A DNA stretch of 64,000 nucleotides from Eudoraea chungangensis (GTDB taxonomy: Bacteria > Bacteroidota > Bacteroidia > Flavobacteriales > Flavobacteriaceae). A program made the translations under genes and the position numbers. The notes beneath the pieces were generated by a model. It had not been told where the DNA came from and ran no database searches. It worked only from the letters and a program-made list of their open reading frames with translations. The stretch spans positions 33,163 through 97,162 of the forward strand of contig NZ_JARDUB010000005.1 of NCBI RefSeq assembly GCF_029360665.1, written 5' to 3'. This document shows positions 7,607 to 17,486 of the stretch, in pieces (the first letter of the stretch is position 1; each line of letters starts with the position of its first letter).

Positions 7607-9085
7607 ATGGAAAATAAGAAGAAAAAAGTAGTCGTAATTGGCTCTGGTTTTTCCTCCTTATCTGCGGCTTGCTATCTGGCCAAAGATGGCTATAACGTTA
7701 GTATTTATGAAAAAAATGATACCGTCGGCGGAAGAGCTAGACAATTAAAAAAAGAAGGTTTTACTTTCGACATAGGTCCAAGTTGGTACTGGATGCCAGA
7801 CATTTTTGATCGGTTTTTTGAAGATTTTGGCAAGAAGACCTCAGACTATTATCAACTAGACAAGCTAAACCCTGCGTATAAGATATTTTTTGAAGACGAT
7901 ATTATAACCATAGGCGATTGCCTAGATTCTATTTATAAGGAGTTTGAAAGAATTGAAAAAGGAAGTTCTGTACGCTTAGAAAAGTTTATAAAAAAGGCTC
8001 AGCGAAATTACGACATTGCGATTAACGAAATAGTTTATAGACCTGGTTTATCTCCCCTAGAATTGGTTACAAAAGATACCATCATTAGAGTGGACCAATT
8101 TTTTAAAACCATTAGTCAGGAAGTTAGAAGAAACTTTAAAAATCCTAAGTTAATCTCAACACTAGAATTCCCAGTACTCTTTCTTGGAGCAAAACCAAGT
8201 AAAACACCAGCATTCTATAGCTTTATGAATTTTGCAGATTTTGGTTTAGGAACTTGGCACCCAAAAGGAGGCATGTATCAGATTATTTTAGCTATGAAGG
8301 CATTAGCTGAAGAACTGGGAGTATCTATATATACGGAAAGACCCATTTCAAAAATTCTTGTCAAAGACAAGAAGGTATATGGGATTAAAACAAATGAAGA
8401 GGATGTTTTTGCAGATTTAGTATTAAGTGGTGCCGATTATCATCATACCGAAAGCCTGCTGGAAAAATCACAAAGACAATACAGCGATAGTTATTGGGAG
8501 AAAAAAACATTTGCACCATCTTCCCTTCTTTTCTTTGTAGGTTTTGATAAAAAATTAAACAATATAGAGCACCACAACCTATTCTTCGACACAGACTTTA
8601 GCCAACATGCCAGTGAGATATACGACAAGCCTAAATGGCCTTCTAGACCTCTGTTTTATGCTAACTTTCCTTCGGTAACCGATGAAGGTATGGCACCAGA
8701 AAATCATGAAACAGCCTTCTTTCTTATTCCTATTGCACCAGGCTTAGAGGATACCCCTAGTTTAAGAGATAAGTATTTCAACATCGTCTTAAAAAGATTC
8801 CAAGAACGGACGGGTCAAAATGTGGAAAATAATATTATATTTAGAGAGTCTTTTTGTGTAAATGACTTTATTAAGGAGTATAATTCTTTCAAGGGAAATG
8901 CCTACGGAATGGCAAATACATTATCACAAACGGCCTTTTTAAGACCAGGTTTAAAAAGTAAGAAAGTGGCCAATCTTTTCTTTACCGGACAGTTGACTGT
9001 TCCGGGACCGGGGGTACCACCATCTTTAATTTCGGGGAAACTAGTAGCGGAATTGATGCGTAAAAATTTAAATATTACTAAATGA
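7607..9085 (+). CDS. crtI: Phytoene desaturase CrtI
   Basis: 492 residues, the normal length for bacterial CrtI. The N-terminal dinucleotide fold reads GSGFSSLSAACYLAKDG, followed by the Glu-containing strand IYEKNDTVGGRARQ; the C-terminal FAD/carotenoid signature is FFTGQLTVPGPGVPPSLISG. It oxidises phytoene to lycopene at the membrane in repeated FAD-dependent steps. It overlaps crtB by 4 bases (ATGA). The number of desaturation steps cannot be read from sequence. Confidence 0.94.
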   Translation: MENKKKKVVVIGSGFSSLSAACYLAKDGYNVSIYEKNDTVGGRARQLKKEGFTFDIGPSWYWMPDIFDRFFEDFGKKTSDYYQLDKLNPAYKIFFEDDIITIGDCLDSIYKEFERIEKGSSVRLEKFIKKAQRNYDIAINEIVYRPGLSPLELVTKDTIIRVDQFFKTISQEVRRNFKNPKLISTLEFPVLFLGAKPSKTPAFYSFMNFADFGLGTWHPKGGMYQIILAMKALAEELGVSIYTERPISKILVKDKKVYGIKTNEEDVFADLVLSGADYHHTESLLEKSQRQYSDSYWEKKTFAPSSLLFFVGFDKKLNNIEHHNLFFDTDFSQHASEIYDKPKWPSRPLFYANFPSVTDEGMAPENHETAFFLIPIAPGLEDTPSLRDKYFNIVLKRFQERTGQNVENNIIFRESFCVNDFIKEYNSFKGNAYGMANTLSQTAFLRPGLKSKKVANLFFTGQLTVPGPGVPPSLISGKLVAELMRKNLNITK

Positions 9086-9921
9086 AAGTGATTTTTGATC
9101 AAGTTTCTTTTGAGTGTAGTAAAGTTGTTACTGAGTCTTATAGTACTTCTTTTTCATTAGCTACAAAAATGCTGTCTGCTTCTATCCGTAGCGACATCTA
9201 TAATATTTATGGCTTTGTTCGTTTTGCAGATGAAATCGTAGATACCTTCCATGACTTCGATAAAGAAAAACTGTTCAATAGATTCGAGGAAGATCTGAAT
9301 CTAGCACTAGAAAACAAAATCAGTCTCAATCCAATCCTTAACTCTTTTCAGAAAACATACCACAAATACCAAATCCCTTACCATCTTGTTAGCTCTTTTA
9401 TGAAGAGTATGCGAATGGATTTGGACAAGACTATCTATAACACCGAAGCTGAATTCAAAGAATATATTTATGGATCAGCTGATGTGGTTGGACTTATGTG
9501 CCTAAGAGTATTTGTAAAGGGAGATGACAACAGGTATAATGAATTAAAAGAATCGGCTATGGCATTAGGTTCTGCATTTCAAAAGGTTAACTTTTTAAGA
9601 GATCTAAAAGCAGATTACGAACACTTAAACAGGTCTTATTTTCCAAATACCAATCTATTAGAATTAGATGAAGCTTCAAAGTATAGGATTGTTGAAGAAA
9701 TAAAAAATGATTTTAGCAAAGGCTATGAGGGTATTGTTCAACTTCCAAATGAGGCAAAATTTGGTGTTTATACTGCTTATAAATACTACCACAAACTACT
9801 TTGTAAGCTACAGAATACTCCTTCAATGGAAATAAAGAACACTCGGATTAGAGTTCCCAATTATCAGAAATTTGGCTTGTTGGCAAAATCATATGTAAAT
9901 TATAAATTGAATTTGTATTAG
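9082..9921 (+). CDS. crtB: Phytoene synthase CrtB
   Basis: 279 residues. Both Asp-rich motifs of trans-isoprenyl synthases of the squalene/phytoene class are present: DEIVD (50-54) and a second in NFLRDLKAD (about 171-179), which bind Mg2+ and the diphosphates. It condenses two geranylgeranyl diphosphates to phytoene. Translationally coupled to crtI, and followed one base later by crtZ. An idi gene encoding the isoprenoid feeder step is at 53 kb in the same window but not linked. Confidence 0.94.
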   Translation: MKVIFDQVSFECSKVVTESYSTSFSLATKMLSASIRSDIYNIYGFVRFADEIVDTFHDFDKEKLFNRFEEDLNLALENKISLNPILNSFQKTYHKYQIPYHLVSSFMKSMRMDLDKTIYNTEAEFKEYIYGSADVVGLMCLRVFVKGDDNRYNELKESAMALGSAFQKVNFLRDLKADYEHLNRSYFPNTNLLELDEASKYRIVEEIKNDFSKGYEGIVQLPNEAKFGVYTAYKYYHKLLCKLQNTPSMEIKNTRIRVPNYQKFGLLAKSYVNYKLNLY

Positions 9922-9922
9922 T

Positions 9923-10372
9923 ATGAAAATTTTACTTTGGATTTTAATATTCTTAGGAACTTTCGGATTTATGGAGTTCATGGCTTGGTTTACCCATAAG
10001 TATATTATGCATGGTTTTTTATGGAGCCTCCATAAGGATCATCATAAAAAAGATCATGATTCATGGTTTGAAAGAAACGATGCTTTCTTTATTTTTTATG
10101 CCGTGGTGAGTATGACTCTTTTTTATTTAGGAAGTTACCACGGGTTTTGGATGGGATGGCCTTTAGGGTTTGGAATAATGGCATATGGAGCCACCTATTT
10201 TCTTGTTCATGACATTTTTATTCACCAGCGATTTAAAATGTTTAGAAATGCGAATAATTGGTATGCAAGAGGAGTAAGAAGAGCACATAAAATGCATCAC
10301 AAACATATTGGGAAAGGCGATGGCGAGTGCTTCGGAATGCTATTAGTCCCATTTAAGTATTTTAAACGATAA
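9923..10372 (+). CDS. crtZ: Beta-carotene hydroxylase CrtZ
   Basis: 149 residues, membrane di-iron hydroxylase of the fatty acid hydroxylase superfamily. The histidine boxes are visible: HKYIMH and HKDHH near residues 25-42, HDIFIH (about 94-99) and HKMHHKH (about 118-124). Hydrophobic helices lie at about 3-20, 52-70 and 72-92. It adds 3-hydroxyl groups to beta-ionone rings, giving zeaxanthin. The lycopene cyclase gene needed before this step is not adjacent. Confidence 0.93.
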   Translation: MKILLWILIFLGTFGFMEFMAWFTHKYIMHGFLWSLHKDHHKKDHDSWFERNDAFFIFYAVVSMTLFYLGSYHGFWMGWPLGFGIMAYGATYFLVHDIFIHQRFKMFRNANNWYARGVRRAHKMHHKHIGKGDGECFGMLLVPFKYFKR

Positions 10373-10438
10373 GTCTCTCCTAAGTAGTTTCTTATTGAGC
10401 CAGCCACGAAAAAAGTATGCCTTCTTTTCTTACGCTTT

Positions 10439-10996
10439 TTACTCCAGTAACTGGTTAATAAATTGATATGTATTCTGGTTGTCCCAATCTGCAATACCAG
10501 ACTGGACTATCCTTATTACACCATTCCTATCAATCAAATAAGAGGCCGGAGCCTCTGGAATATCAAAAGGTGCCTTTTCTCCAATAATTAAGTAGGTAAC
10601 AGGAAAGTTAAAGTCATTTTTTTTCATAAACTCTACTACGGGTTCTCTTTCCTCGTTTGTTACAAGATAAAATACCATTCTACCTTGATATTCCTTGTAC
10701 ATCTTCTGAATACTCCTTAATTCAGCTACACAGGGCAACCGCCATGAAGCCCAGAAATTTACAAATATTACCTCTCCCTTTGATTCCCTAAAATTAAATG
10801 GTCTACCATCTGCATTTTTAAGCTTCCAACTAAAATCACTAATAAGGTATGCTTCCTCAGGCTCTAAAACATCGGGTTCTGATGCAAATAATTGATTTAA
10901 AAGAACCTTAGCCTGAAAGCCTATTGGGGTTACGAAAAATGAGAGAACAAATACAATTATAAAAAGATTCCAGATCGTTTTTTTCGAGACTTTCAT
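10439..10996 (-). CDS. TlpA/ResA-like thioredoxin-fold protein lacking the first active-site Cys
   Basis: 185 residues: one N-terminal membrane anchor (about 9-28) and a periplasmic thioredoxin fold (about 55-185) with NFWASW and the cis-Pro loop APASYLIDRNG. The redox motif WCxPC reads WRLPC, so the nucleophilic Cys is Arg (codon CGG, two changes from a Cys codon) and only the second Cys remains. It cannot act as a normal dithiol reductase; a chaperone, binding or monothiol role is possible. It is convergent with crtZ and separated from aconitase by a terminator. Confidence 0.82.
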   Translation of the reverse strand: MKVSKKTIWNLFIIVFVLSFFVTPIGFQAKVLLNQLFASEPDVLEPEEAYLISDFSWKLKNADGRPFNFRESKGEVIFVNFWASWRLPCVAELRSIQKMYKEYQGRMVFYLVTNEEREPVVEFMKKNDFNFPVTYLIIGEKAPFDIPEAPASYLIDRNGVIRIVQSGIADWDNQNTYQFINQLLE

Positions 10997-11013
10997 ATTT
11001 GTCTATTTAAACT

Positions 11014-11040
11014 AAAAACTCCCGAATATCGGGAGTTTTT
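11014..11040 (-). terminator. Intrinsic terminator after aconitase
   Basis: Stem ACTCCCGA/TCGGGAGT (11018-11025/11029-11036) with a 3-base loop, flanked by A and T runs on both sides, so it could work in either direction. It lies 20 bases past the aconitase stop on the minus strand and before the TlpA-like gene. Confidence 0.85.
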
Positions 11041-11060
11041 GAGCATTGTATATTCTGCAA

Positions 11061-13328
11061 TTAAGCAGCATTTTCTTTCTTAATAACGTTTAAAGCAGAA
11101 CCTTCTCTAAACCATTCAATCTGAGGAGCATTATAAGTGTGTTTAGCTATAATGGTATCCTTGGAGCCGTCGGCATGAACTACTTCAATTGTCAAAGGTT
11201 TTTCCGGTGCAAAATCGGCTATATCCACTAAATTAAAAGTATCATCTTCTTGAATAAGATCGTAATCCGATTCCTTTTCAAAAGTAAGGGCTAACATGCC
11301 CTGTTTTTTTAAATTAGTTTCATGAATTCTAGCAAAAGACTTAACTAATACAGCAGCTACTCCAAGATGTCTGGGTTGCATTGCTGCATGTTCTCGAGAG
11401 GAGCCTTCTCCGTAATTGTGATCCCCAACCACTATTGTTTTAATTCCTTTTGCCTTATACGCCCTTTGCGTATCTGGAACACCACCATATTCGCCAGTGA
11501 GTTGGTTTTTTACAAAATTTGTTTTTTTGTTAAAAGCATTAACCGCTCCGATTAGGGTATTATTTGAAATATTATCCAAATGTCCTCTATATCTAAGCCA
11601 AGGCCCCGCCATGGAAATATGATCCGTTGTACATTTACCAAAAGCTTTAATCAGCAGCTTCATATTTTGAAGACTCTCATTTGAAAGAGGCACAAAAGGT
11701 TCTAACACTTCAAGTCTTTCAGAATCCTTAGCAACAACCACTTCAACAGAGCTACCATCCTCCTGAGGAGCCAAATATCCAGCATCATCCACATCAAAAC
11801 CATCCGGAGGTAATTCTATACCCTGCGGCTCTTTAAGTTTCACTTCTTCCCCTTCTTCATTAATAAGAGTATCATTCATTGGGTCAAAATCTAACCTCCC
11901 GGATAAGGCGATTGCTGCGACCATTTCTGGCGAACCAACAAAAGCATGGGTATTTGGGTTTCCATCGGCCCTTTTTGAAAAGTTACGATTAAAGGAATGA
12001 ACTATGGTATTTTTTTCCTCTCCCTTTAGATCACTTCGGTCCCATTGACCAATACATGGCCCACAGGCATTTGTAAATATTGTAGCTCCAAGATTTTCAA
12101 AGATTTGTAGCAATCCATCTCTTTCTGCCGTGAATCTAATTTGCTCGGATCCGGGATTAATCCCGAAATCTGATTTAGGTACAATCTTATTTTCCACTGC
12201 CTGCTTAGCAATGGAAGCAGCTCTGGTTAAATCTTCATAAGATGAATTGGTACAAGAGCCAATCAGACCCCAGTCTACTTGAATTGGCCAACCCTTATCC
12301 TTTGCTATGGACCCTAAATCTCCTATTGGAGTAGCCAAATCAGGCGTAAAAGGACCATTTAAATGTGGTCTTAAGGTATTAAGATCTATTTCAATTATCT
12401 CATCAAAATAGGATTCTGGATTAGCGTATACTTCTTCGTCAGCTGTTAAATACTCGCTTACCGCATTTGCGGCATCAGCTACGTCATTCCTATCCGTAGC
12501 TCTTAAATAACGTTCCATAGAGTCATCATAACCAAAAGTAGAAGTTGTAGCACCTATTTCAGCACCCATATTACAAATGGTTCCTTTTCCTGTGCATGAG
12601 AGATTCTTTGCACCTTCTCCAAAATACTCCACAATTGCCCCAGTTCCTCCTTTTACAGTAAGAATACCAGCAACCTTTAGAATAACATCTTTTGCGGAAG
12701 TCCACCCTGAGATTTTTCCTGTAAGTTTTACTCCAATAAGTTTAGGGAATTTTAATTCCCAGGCCATCCCGGCCATCACATCTACCGCATCCGCGCCTCC
12801 TACTCCAATAGCCAACATTCCTAAGCCTCCTGCATTAACGGTATGAGAATCTGTTCCAATCATCATCCCTCCTGGAAAAGCGTAATTTTCTAATACTACC
12901 TGATGAATAATACCTGCGCCTGGTTTCCAAAAACCAATACCGTATTTGTTAGATACAGATTCCAAAAAATTAAATACTTCTGCACTTGTACTATTTGCAG
13001 ATTTTAAATCCGCAGCAGCACCCATTTTAGCCTGAATCAAATGATCGCAATGTACAGTAGTGGGAACAGCAACTTTTGGTTTGCCGGCTTGCATAAACTG
13101 TAATAAAGCCATTTGAGCAGTTGCATCCTGACATGCTACTCTATCTGGTGCAAAATCTACATAGTCCTTTCCTCTTCTAAAACTTTTTGATGGATTCCCT
13201 TCCCACAAATGTGAGTACAATATCTTCTCGGAGAGCGTTAAAGGTCTTCCAACAATTTCACGGGCCTTATCTACTCGTTCTGCCATAGTAGAGTAAACCT
13301 CTTTTATCATGTCAATATCAAATGCCAT
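11061..13328 (-). CDS. acn: Aconitate hydratase
   Basis: 755 residues, the length of the mitochondrial-type aconitases used by Bacteroidota. The three [4Fe-4S] ligands are visible: Cys in [10 protein letters not shown] and the two in [10 protein letters not shown]. The swivel domain has the conserved [18 protein letters not shown] segment with the substrate Ser and Arg. It interconverts citrate and isocitrate in the TCA cycle. It is a single-gene unit between a terminator and a dyad 43-58 bases before its start codon. Confidence 0.95.
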   Translation of the reverse strand: MAFDIDMIKEVYSTMAERVDKAREIVGRPLTLSEKILYSHLWEGNPSKSFRRGKDYVDFAPDRVACQDATAQMALLQFMQAGKPKVAVPTTVHCDHLIQAKMGAAADLKSANSTSAEVFNFLESVSNKYGIGFWKPGAGIIHQVVLENYAFPGGMMIGTDSHTVNAGGLGMLAIGVGGADAVDVMAGMAWELKFPKLIGVKLTGKISGWTSAKDVILKVAGILTVKGGTGAIVEYFGEGAKNLSCTGKGTICNMGAEIGATTSTFGYDDSMERYLRATDRNDVADAANAVSEYLTADEEVYANPESYFDEIIEIDLNTLRPHLNGPFTPDLATPIGDLGSIAKDKGWPIQVDWGLIGSCTNSSYEDLTRAASIAKQAVENKIVPKSDFGINPGSEQIRFTAERDGLLQIFENLGATIFTNACGPCIGQWDRSDLKGEEKNTIVHSFNRNFSKRADGNPNTHAFVGSPEMVAAIALSGRLDFDPMNDTLINEEGEEVKLKEPQGIELPPDGFDVDDAGYLAPQEDGSSVEVVVAKDSERLEVLEPFVPLSNESLQNMKLLIKAFGKCTTDHISMAGPWLRYRGHLDNISNNTLIGAVNAFNKKTNFVKNQLTGEYGGVPDTQRAYKAKGIKTIVVGDHNYGEGSSREHAAMQPRHLGVAAVLVKSFARIHETNLKKQGMLALTFEKESDYDLIQEDDTFNLVDIADFAPEKPLTIEVVHADGSKDTIIAKHTYNAPQIEWFREGSALNVIKKENAA

Positions 13329-13370
13329 TCTTTATTTTTTTCTATTGTTGCTAAGTAGCTAAATTAGTAA

Positions 13371-13386
13371 ATTACCCAAGGGTAAT
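13371..13386. promoter_or_regulatory. Perfect dyad upstream of aconitase
   Basis: ATTACCC-AA-GGGTAAT, seven-base arms with a two-base centre; too tight a loop for a stable hairpin, so a protein-binding site is more likely. It lies 43-58 bases before the acn start codon and 43 bases past the end of the methyltransferase gene. The binding protein is unknown. Confidence 0.4.
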
Positions 13387-13428
13387 GAAATTTTTAGAAT
13401 AGATAAGTCTTCTTTATTACAAAATACC

Positions 13429-14184
13429 CTAATTCGGTATTTTACTAATGGATAGGTAGATAGGAAATTTCATTTCTTTTTTTGTTTTCTCCTCCCAAAA
13501 TGGTGCTATTTTCGAAATAACAAGACTAACCGGGTCTTCATCCGGATTTTCCAATACATAGTTTCCTACGGCAGACCAAGTTCTTAAATATCCTTCTAAA
13601 TGTTTTAAACTCCAGCTACATACAATTTCAAAGTTCTGAGCAACTTCTATTTCCTCAAAACCAAAGGAAATATGTTTGTATTCGTTATCCAAATGCCTCC
13701 TCTCAGGATTCCAATAACGTCCTACTTGATTTCCGTAGAAATCCCTGATAAAACCATTAATTGGATCTTCGGTACTGATCAATCCATACCCCCAAACCGC
13801 CAGAATTCCATTAGGCTTGCCTACCCGAACTACTTCTTTTCTGAAGTCTTCAAGATTAAACCAATGGGCCGCCTGGGCAACCGCAATCAGGTCGAATGTA
13901 TCATCCATGAAAGGAGTAGTTTCTGCGGCACTCTTTAGATAATTCACGTTTGTTAATGAAGGAGCCGAATCTAGTTGGTTCTGACTAATATCCGAAGCCA
14001 TGACTTGTTTAAAGTAAGAAGCTAAAACACTAGCCACCTGACCGTTACCAGTTGCGCAGTCCCAGGCTTTATCTCTGGCTTTGGTATGGCGGAATATTTC
14101 TTCAAAAAGTGCTTTGGGGTAAGTGGGTCGAAACCTCAGATAATTCCCTGAATCATCAGAAAAAAGGTCTCGAGTATCTCTCAT
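13429..14184 (-). CDS. Class I SAM-dependent methyltransferase
   Basis: 251 residues. Motif I AWDCATGNGQVASVL (about 39-53), an acidic motif II region (VMASDISQNQLD), and motif IV DLIAVAQAAHWFNLEDF mark a Methyltransf_11-type fold. The AQAAHWF stretch is common in the YafE/trans-aconitate-methyltransferase-like group of small-molecule enzymes. A link to trans-aconitate and the neighbouring aconitase is tempting but unproven. It starts 13 bases after the moxR stop, so it may be the last gene of that operon. Confidence 0.85.
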   Translation of the reverse strand: MRDTRDLFSDDSGNYLRFRPTYPKALFEEIFRHTKARDKAWDCATGNGQVASVLASYFKQVMASDISQNQLDSAPSLTNVNYLKSAAETTPFMDDTFDLIAVAQAAHWFNLEDFRKEVVRVGKPNGILAVWGYGLISTEDPINGFIRDFYGNQVGRYWNPERRHLDNEYKHISFGFEEIEVAQNFEIVCSWSLKHLEGYLRTWSAVGNYVLENPDEDPVSLVISKIAPFWEEKTKKEMKFPIYLSISKIPN

Positions 14185-14197
14185 AGAATTTCCCTTT

Positions 14198-15151
14198 TTA
14201 CAAAAGCTTGGTGATAATAATTTCTTCCGAGATACCTTCGGCTTCTGCCTTGTAATTCTTTATGATTCTATGCCTAAGAATTCCCATAGCTACAGCCTTA
14301 ACATCCTCAATATCGGGAGAATATTTACCATTTACTGCCGCATGTGCCTTGGCGGCCAGGATAAGATTCTGCGAAGCCCTGGGACCAGCACCCCAATCTA
14401 GATATGTCTTCACATAATCAGAACTACTGTCTACACCCGGCCTTGTATTACTAACCAAATTTACCGCGTAGTCTACTACATTATTTGGAACAGGAATCCG
14501 CCGAATTAGATGTTGTATTTCTATTATCTTTGTTGCATTTAACAAAGGATTCAATTCTTGTACCTCATCGTTGGTTGTTGTTTTAACGACTTGAATTTCC
14601 TCTTCAATAGAAGGGTATTTTAATTCAATCGCAAACATAAACCTGTCTAGTTGCGCCTCTGGCAAAGGATATGTACCTTCTTGCTCAATAGGATTTTGGG
14701 TAGCTAAAACAAAATACGGACTTGGCAACTTGTGTTGTTCTCCGGCAATAGTCACCGCACGTTCCTGCATTGCCTCCAGCAAGGCCGCTTGGGTCTTTGG
14801 GGGGGTCCTATTTATTTCGTCTGCCAGTATTATATTTGCGAATACGGGACCTTTGATAAACTTAAAACGTCTGTCCTGATCTAGAATTTCACTTCCTAGG
14901 ATATCGCTGGGCATCAAGTCTGGAGTAAACTGAACTCTTTTAAAATCTAGTCCAAGAGTTTTGGCAATGGTGTTTACCATTAGAGTTTTTGCGAGCCCAG
15001 GAACTCCAATTAGCAAAGAATGACCTCCTGTATAGATGGAAAGAAGTATTTGTTCAATTACTTCGTTCTGACCAACAATAACTTTTGCAATTTCCTGCTT
15101 TAGAGCCTTGTGTTTATCTACTAATTCTTTTACTGCAGCTACGTCAGACAT
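14198..15151 (-). CDS. MoxR-family AAA+ ATPase
   Basis: 317 residues. Walker A GVPGLAKT (about 42-49), Walker B IILADEINRTPPKTQAALLEAMQE, sensor 1 in LATQNPIEQEGTYPLPEAQLDRF, and the C-terminal AAA lid. MoxR proteins act as chaperone-like ATPases for maturing periplasmic or metalloprotein complexes, commonly with DUF58/von Willebrand partners, none of which is here. It lies 3 bases after the PPIase gene, suggesting co-transcription with the SurA-like genes and an envelope role. Confidence 0.92.
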   Translation of the reverse strand: MSDVAAVKELVDKHKALKQEIAKVIVGQNEVIEQILLSIYTGGHSLLIGVPGLAKTLMVNTIAKTLGLDFKRVQFTPDLMPSDILGSEILDQDRRFKFIKGPVFANIILADEINRTPPKTQAALLEAMQERAVTIAGEQHKLPSPYFVLATQNPIEQEGTYPLPEAQLDRFMFAIELKYPSIEEEIQVVKTTTNDEVQELNPLLNATKIIEIQHLIRRIPVPNNVVDYAVNLVSNTRPGVDSSSDYVKTYLDWGAGPRASQNLILAAKAHAAVNGKYSPDIEDVKAVAMGILRHRIIKNYKAEAEGISEEIIITKLL

Positions 15152-15154
15152 CTA

Positions 15155-16624
15155 CTAATCTTTTTGCCAGTCATTAGAAAACTCACAAGTCCTGTTTTCT
15201 CCATTAATACTAACATAGGTGTCTTGGATATGCTCTTCTAGCCATGCCTTAACTGCTCTGTATTGTTTATCTCGCAAAGCCAATTCCTGAATCTTAATAT
15301 AGTCTCTCGCAAAATCTGCTTCGTGCTCGTCGAACCGATTAGTAACCATAAGTATTTTATACTGGGGTGGTCCGCCCCGAGGATCTGTCTCTAGTGTTGG
15401 ACTAGAAACTTCATTATCCTTTAAATTTCTAACCTGGTTGTACAAGGCAGGATCCATCTTCGTCAGCTCAAATTTCGAATCAAAATTCATTGGATTTCTA
15501 AGAAGACCTCCATCAAATTTTGTCTCTTTCTCATCAGAGAAATTCAAGGCTGCCTCTGCAAAGGTATATTTCCCTTCTTGTATATGCTTTCGGATACTAT
15601 CCAATTCAACTTTGGCTTTTTCCAAGGCTGAAGATGGGATTTCGGGTTGAATCAGAATATGTCTTAAATCTACTTCCTGCCCTCTGATTTTCTCAATATA
15701 AATGATATGATAGCCGAATGTAGTTTCGAAAGGATCGGATACTTCTCCTTCTCTTAAACTAAAAGCCACATCTTTAAATTCCTTTACAAAAGGTGTTTCC
15801 CTTGTCATACTGTAAAATCCACCATTCGATTTAGACCCGGGATCCTGAGAATAAAGAATTGCTTTTACACTAAAACTCGCCTGATTATCTTCAACATCAG
15901 CCTTAATTTCATTTAGCTTATCAATGGTTTTCTGCTTCTCCGATTCTGGGACTTCCGGAATTTTAACAATCTGTGAAATCTCTAATTCTGCTCCAAAAAC
16001 AGGCTTTTCATTCTCGGGAATTTTATTAAAAAATTGGCGAACCTCTTCTGGGGTTACTTCGATATCACTGACGATTTTTTGTTGCATTTTTTCGGAAAGC
16101 ATTCTAAGCTTGTTAATATTATAAAGCTCTTCTCTAAAGTCTTCTACAGATTCTTTATTATAAAACTTTAGAACCTTTTCCATAGATCCAACTTGTTGCA
16201 CCAATTGCTGCATCTGTCTGTCGCTTGTTCCGTTTACCTCGTCGTCCGAAACAAGAATACTATCTTGAACTGCCTGATGTGCATAGAGGCGATCTTCCAT
16301 TAACTTACCCAAAAGGCTGCAATGTGTAATATCATCCATTGCCGCGCCCTGATTCTTTAGGTCAATTAAGGTTTTATCAATGTCCGAATCTAAAATGACA
16401 TAGTCCCCAACTACAGCAGATATGCCATCAATTTTAACCCTTTCCGTTCTTTTTATGGTATCGGTAGCGCTATCTACCTCTGCTACAAGTACAGATTCTA
16501 TTGGGGCCATGGCAGTTTCAGCAATAGAATCCATTTCTTGCCCATAGCCTGCAGCGGCAAAAAAGAATAATAACCACAGGTAAGAAAGACCTTTAGTTTT
16601 CAATAGTATACACTTCAAATTCAT
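15155..16624 (-). CDS. SurA/PpiC-like periplasmic peptidyl-prolyl isomerase with two parvulin domains
   Basis: About 489 residues from the preferred start (an in-frame ATG at 16642 adds six residues). A signal peptide ends near AAAGYGQ. A SurA-like N-terminal chaperone segment precedes two parvulin repeats: one about 220-320 (ELEISQIV to YHIIYIEKI) and one about 325-430 (DLRHILIQPEI to KILMVTNR). It should help outer-membrane proteins fold. Its start lies inside the 3' end of the upstream lipoprotein gene, so translation is probably coupled. Confidence 0.88.
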   Translation of the reverse strand: MNLKCILLKTKGLSYLWLLFFFAAAGYGQEMDSIAETAMAPIESVLVAEVDSATDTIKRTERVKIDGISAVVGDYVILDSDIDKTLIDLKNQGAAMDDITHCSLLGKLMEDRLYAHQAVQDSILVSDDEVNGTSDRQMQQLVQQVGSMEKVLKFYNKESVEDFREELYNINKLRMLSEKMQQKIVSDIEVTPEEVRQFFNKIPENEKPVFGAELEISQIVKIPEVPESEKQKTIDKLNEIKADVEDNQASFSVKAILYSQDPGSKSNGGFYSMTRETPFVKEFKDVAFSLREGEVSDPFETTFGYHIIYIEKIRGQEVDLRHILIQPEIPSSALEKAKVELDSIRKHIQEGKYTFAEAALNFSDEKETKFDGGLLRNPMNFDSKFELTKMDPALYNQVRNLKDNEVSSPTLETDPRGGPPQYKILMVTNRFDEHEADFARDYIKIQELALRDKQYRAVKAWLEEHIQDTYVSINGENRTCEFSNDWQKD

Positions 16625-17486
16625 TTTTCTGCGTAGCTTCATCTATTATTTCCGTTTCTAATTTTCTTATATAATCTAGTTTTCGTCTATTTAAAAGGAC
16701 CTGACTAATGCTGGATTTCACATAGGTAAAAGGAGCTATTTCGTTTGCTTCCAATACTTCTACTACCTTAGTCAAATATACCCCCATTGCATCTTCTAAT
16801 TCAAAAAATTGTGAATTTTTTAAGTATTGTGCCTCATTCTGAGTGGTTAAAGGGGGTATTTCTTCTATTACTCTAGTGGCTGGTACCCAGAGAGAATCAT
16901 TAAAATTTAATTTTTTAAACTGTACTCCTATGGAATCCAAATAAACAAAATCGGTTTTCTCAAACCTTTTTAAGCTTTCCGTTACTTCCGGTTTATTCAA
17001 AAATTGCAGAGGTAACTGAATAAAACGAAGTCGAACGATCTTTTCCTTTAGTTTAAAATTTGCTTTTTCCGTTTCGTAAAACGATCTTAATTCCTCTTCT
17101 GAAATCAGGGTATCGTTCACCTGATTTACCAAAGCCTCTTTATATGCTCTTGTATACAAATCGGTGCGATATTCTGACACCATTTGTTCAAATTGGGCCA
17201 ATTTTTCTTCTGATAGATTAATTTTGGCCTTTTCTAACAATATTTGTCTGGTTGCCCATTGATTGATATAATTAGTCACCAAAGAAGCACTATCTACTCC
17301 TTTTAAATTATCCGCCAGACTCAAGGCAACTTCGTCCCAATATAAATAGGCATCCCCTACCCTAGCTAAAGGTTCATCCCCGGCATTTCTGTTTATATAG
17401 GCCTCACAGGCTACCACTAAACAGGCAATGGCACATAAAGAAATACGCTTTGAGTTCTTATATAAAATATCCTTAAAAAAAAGCAT
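16593..17486 (-). CDS. SurA-N-like periplasmic chaperone lipoprotein
   Basis: 297 residues with a lipobox (CLVVA-C27) and a mature part mostly helical, including a FYETEKANFKLKEKIVRLRF segment typical of the linker before a parvulin domain. No clear parvulin domain follows, so it resembles the chaperone half of SurA only. It is upstream of and overlaps a two-parvulin protein, an arrangement usual in flavobacteria; together they probably serve outer-membrane protein biogenesis. Confidence 0.75.
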   Translation of the reverse strand: MLFFKDILYKNSKRISLCAIACLVVACEAYINRNAGDEPLARVGDAYLYWDEVALSLADNLKGVDSASLVTNYINQWATRQILLEKAKINLSEEKLAQFEQMVSEYRTDLYTRAYKEALVNQVNDTLISEEELRSFYETEKANFKLKEKIVRLRFIQLPLQFLNKPEVTESLKRFEKTDFVYLDSIGVQFKKLNFNDSLWVPATRVIEEIPPLTTQNEAQYLKNSQFFELEDAMGVYLTKVVEVLEANEIAPFTYVKSSISQVLLNRRKLDYIRKLETEIIDEATQKNEFEVYTIEN

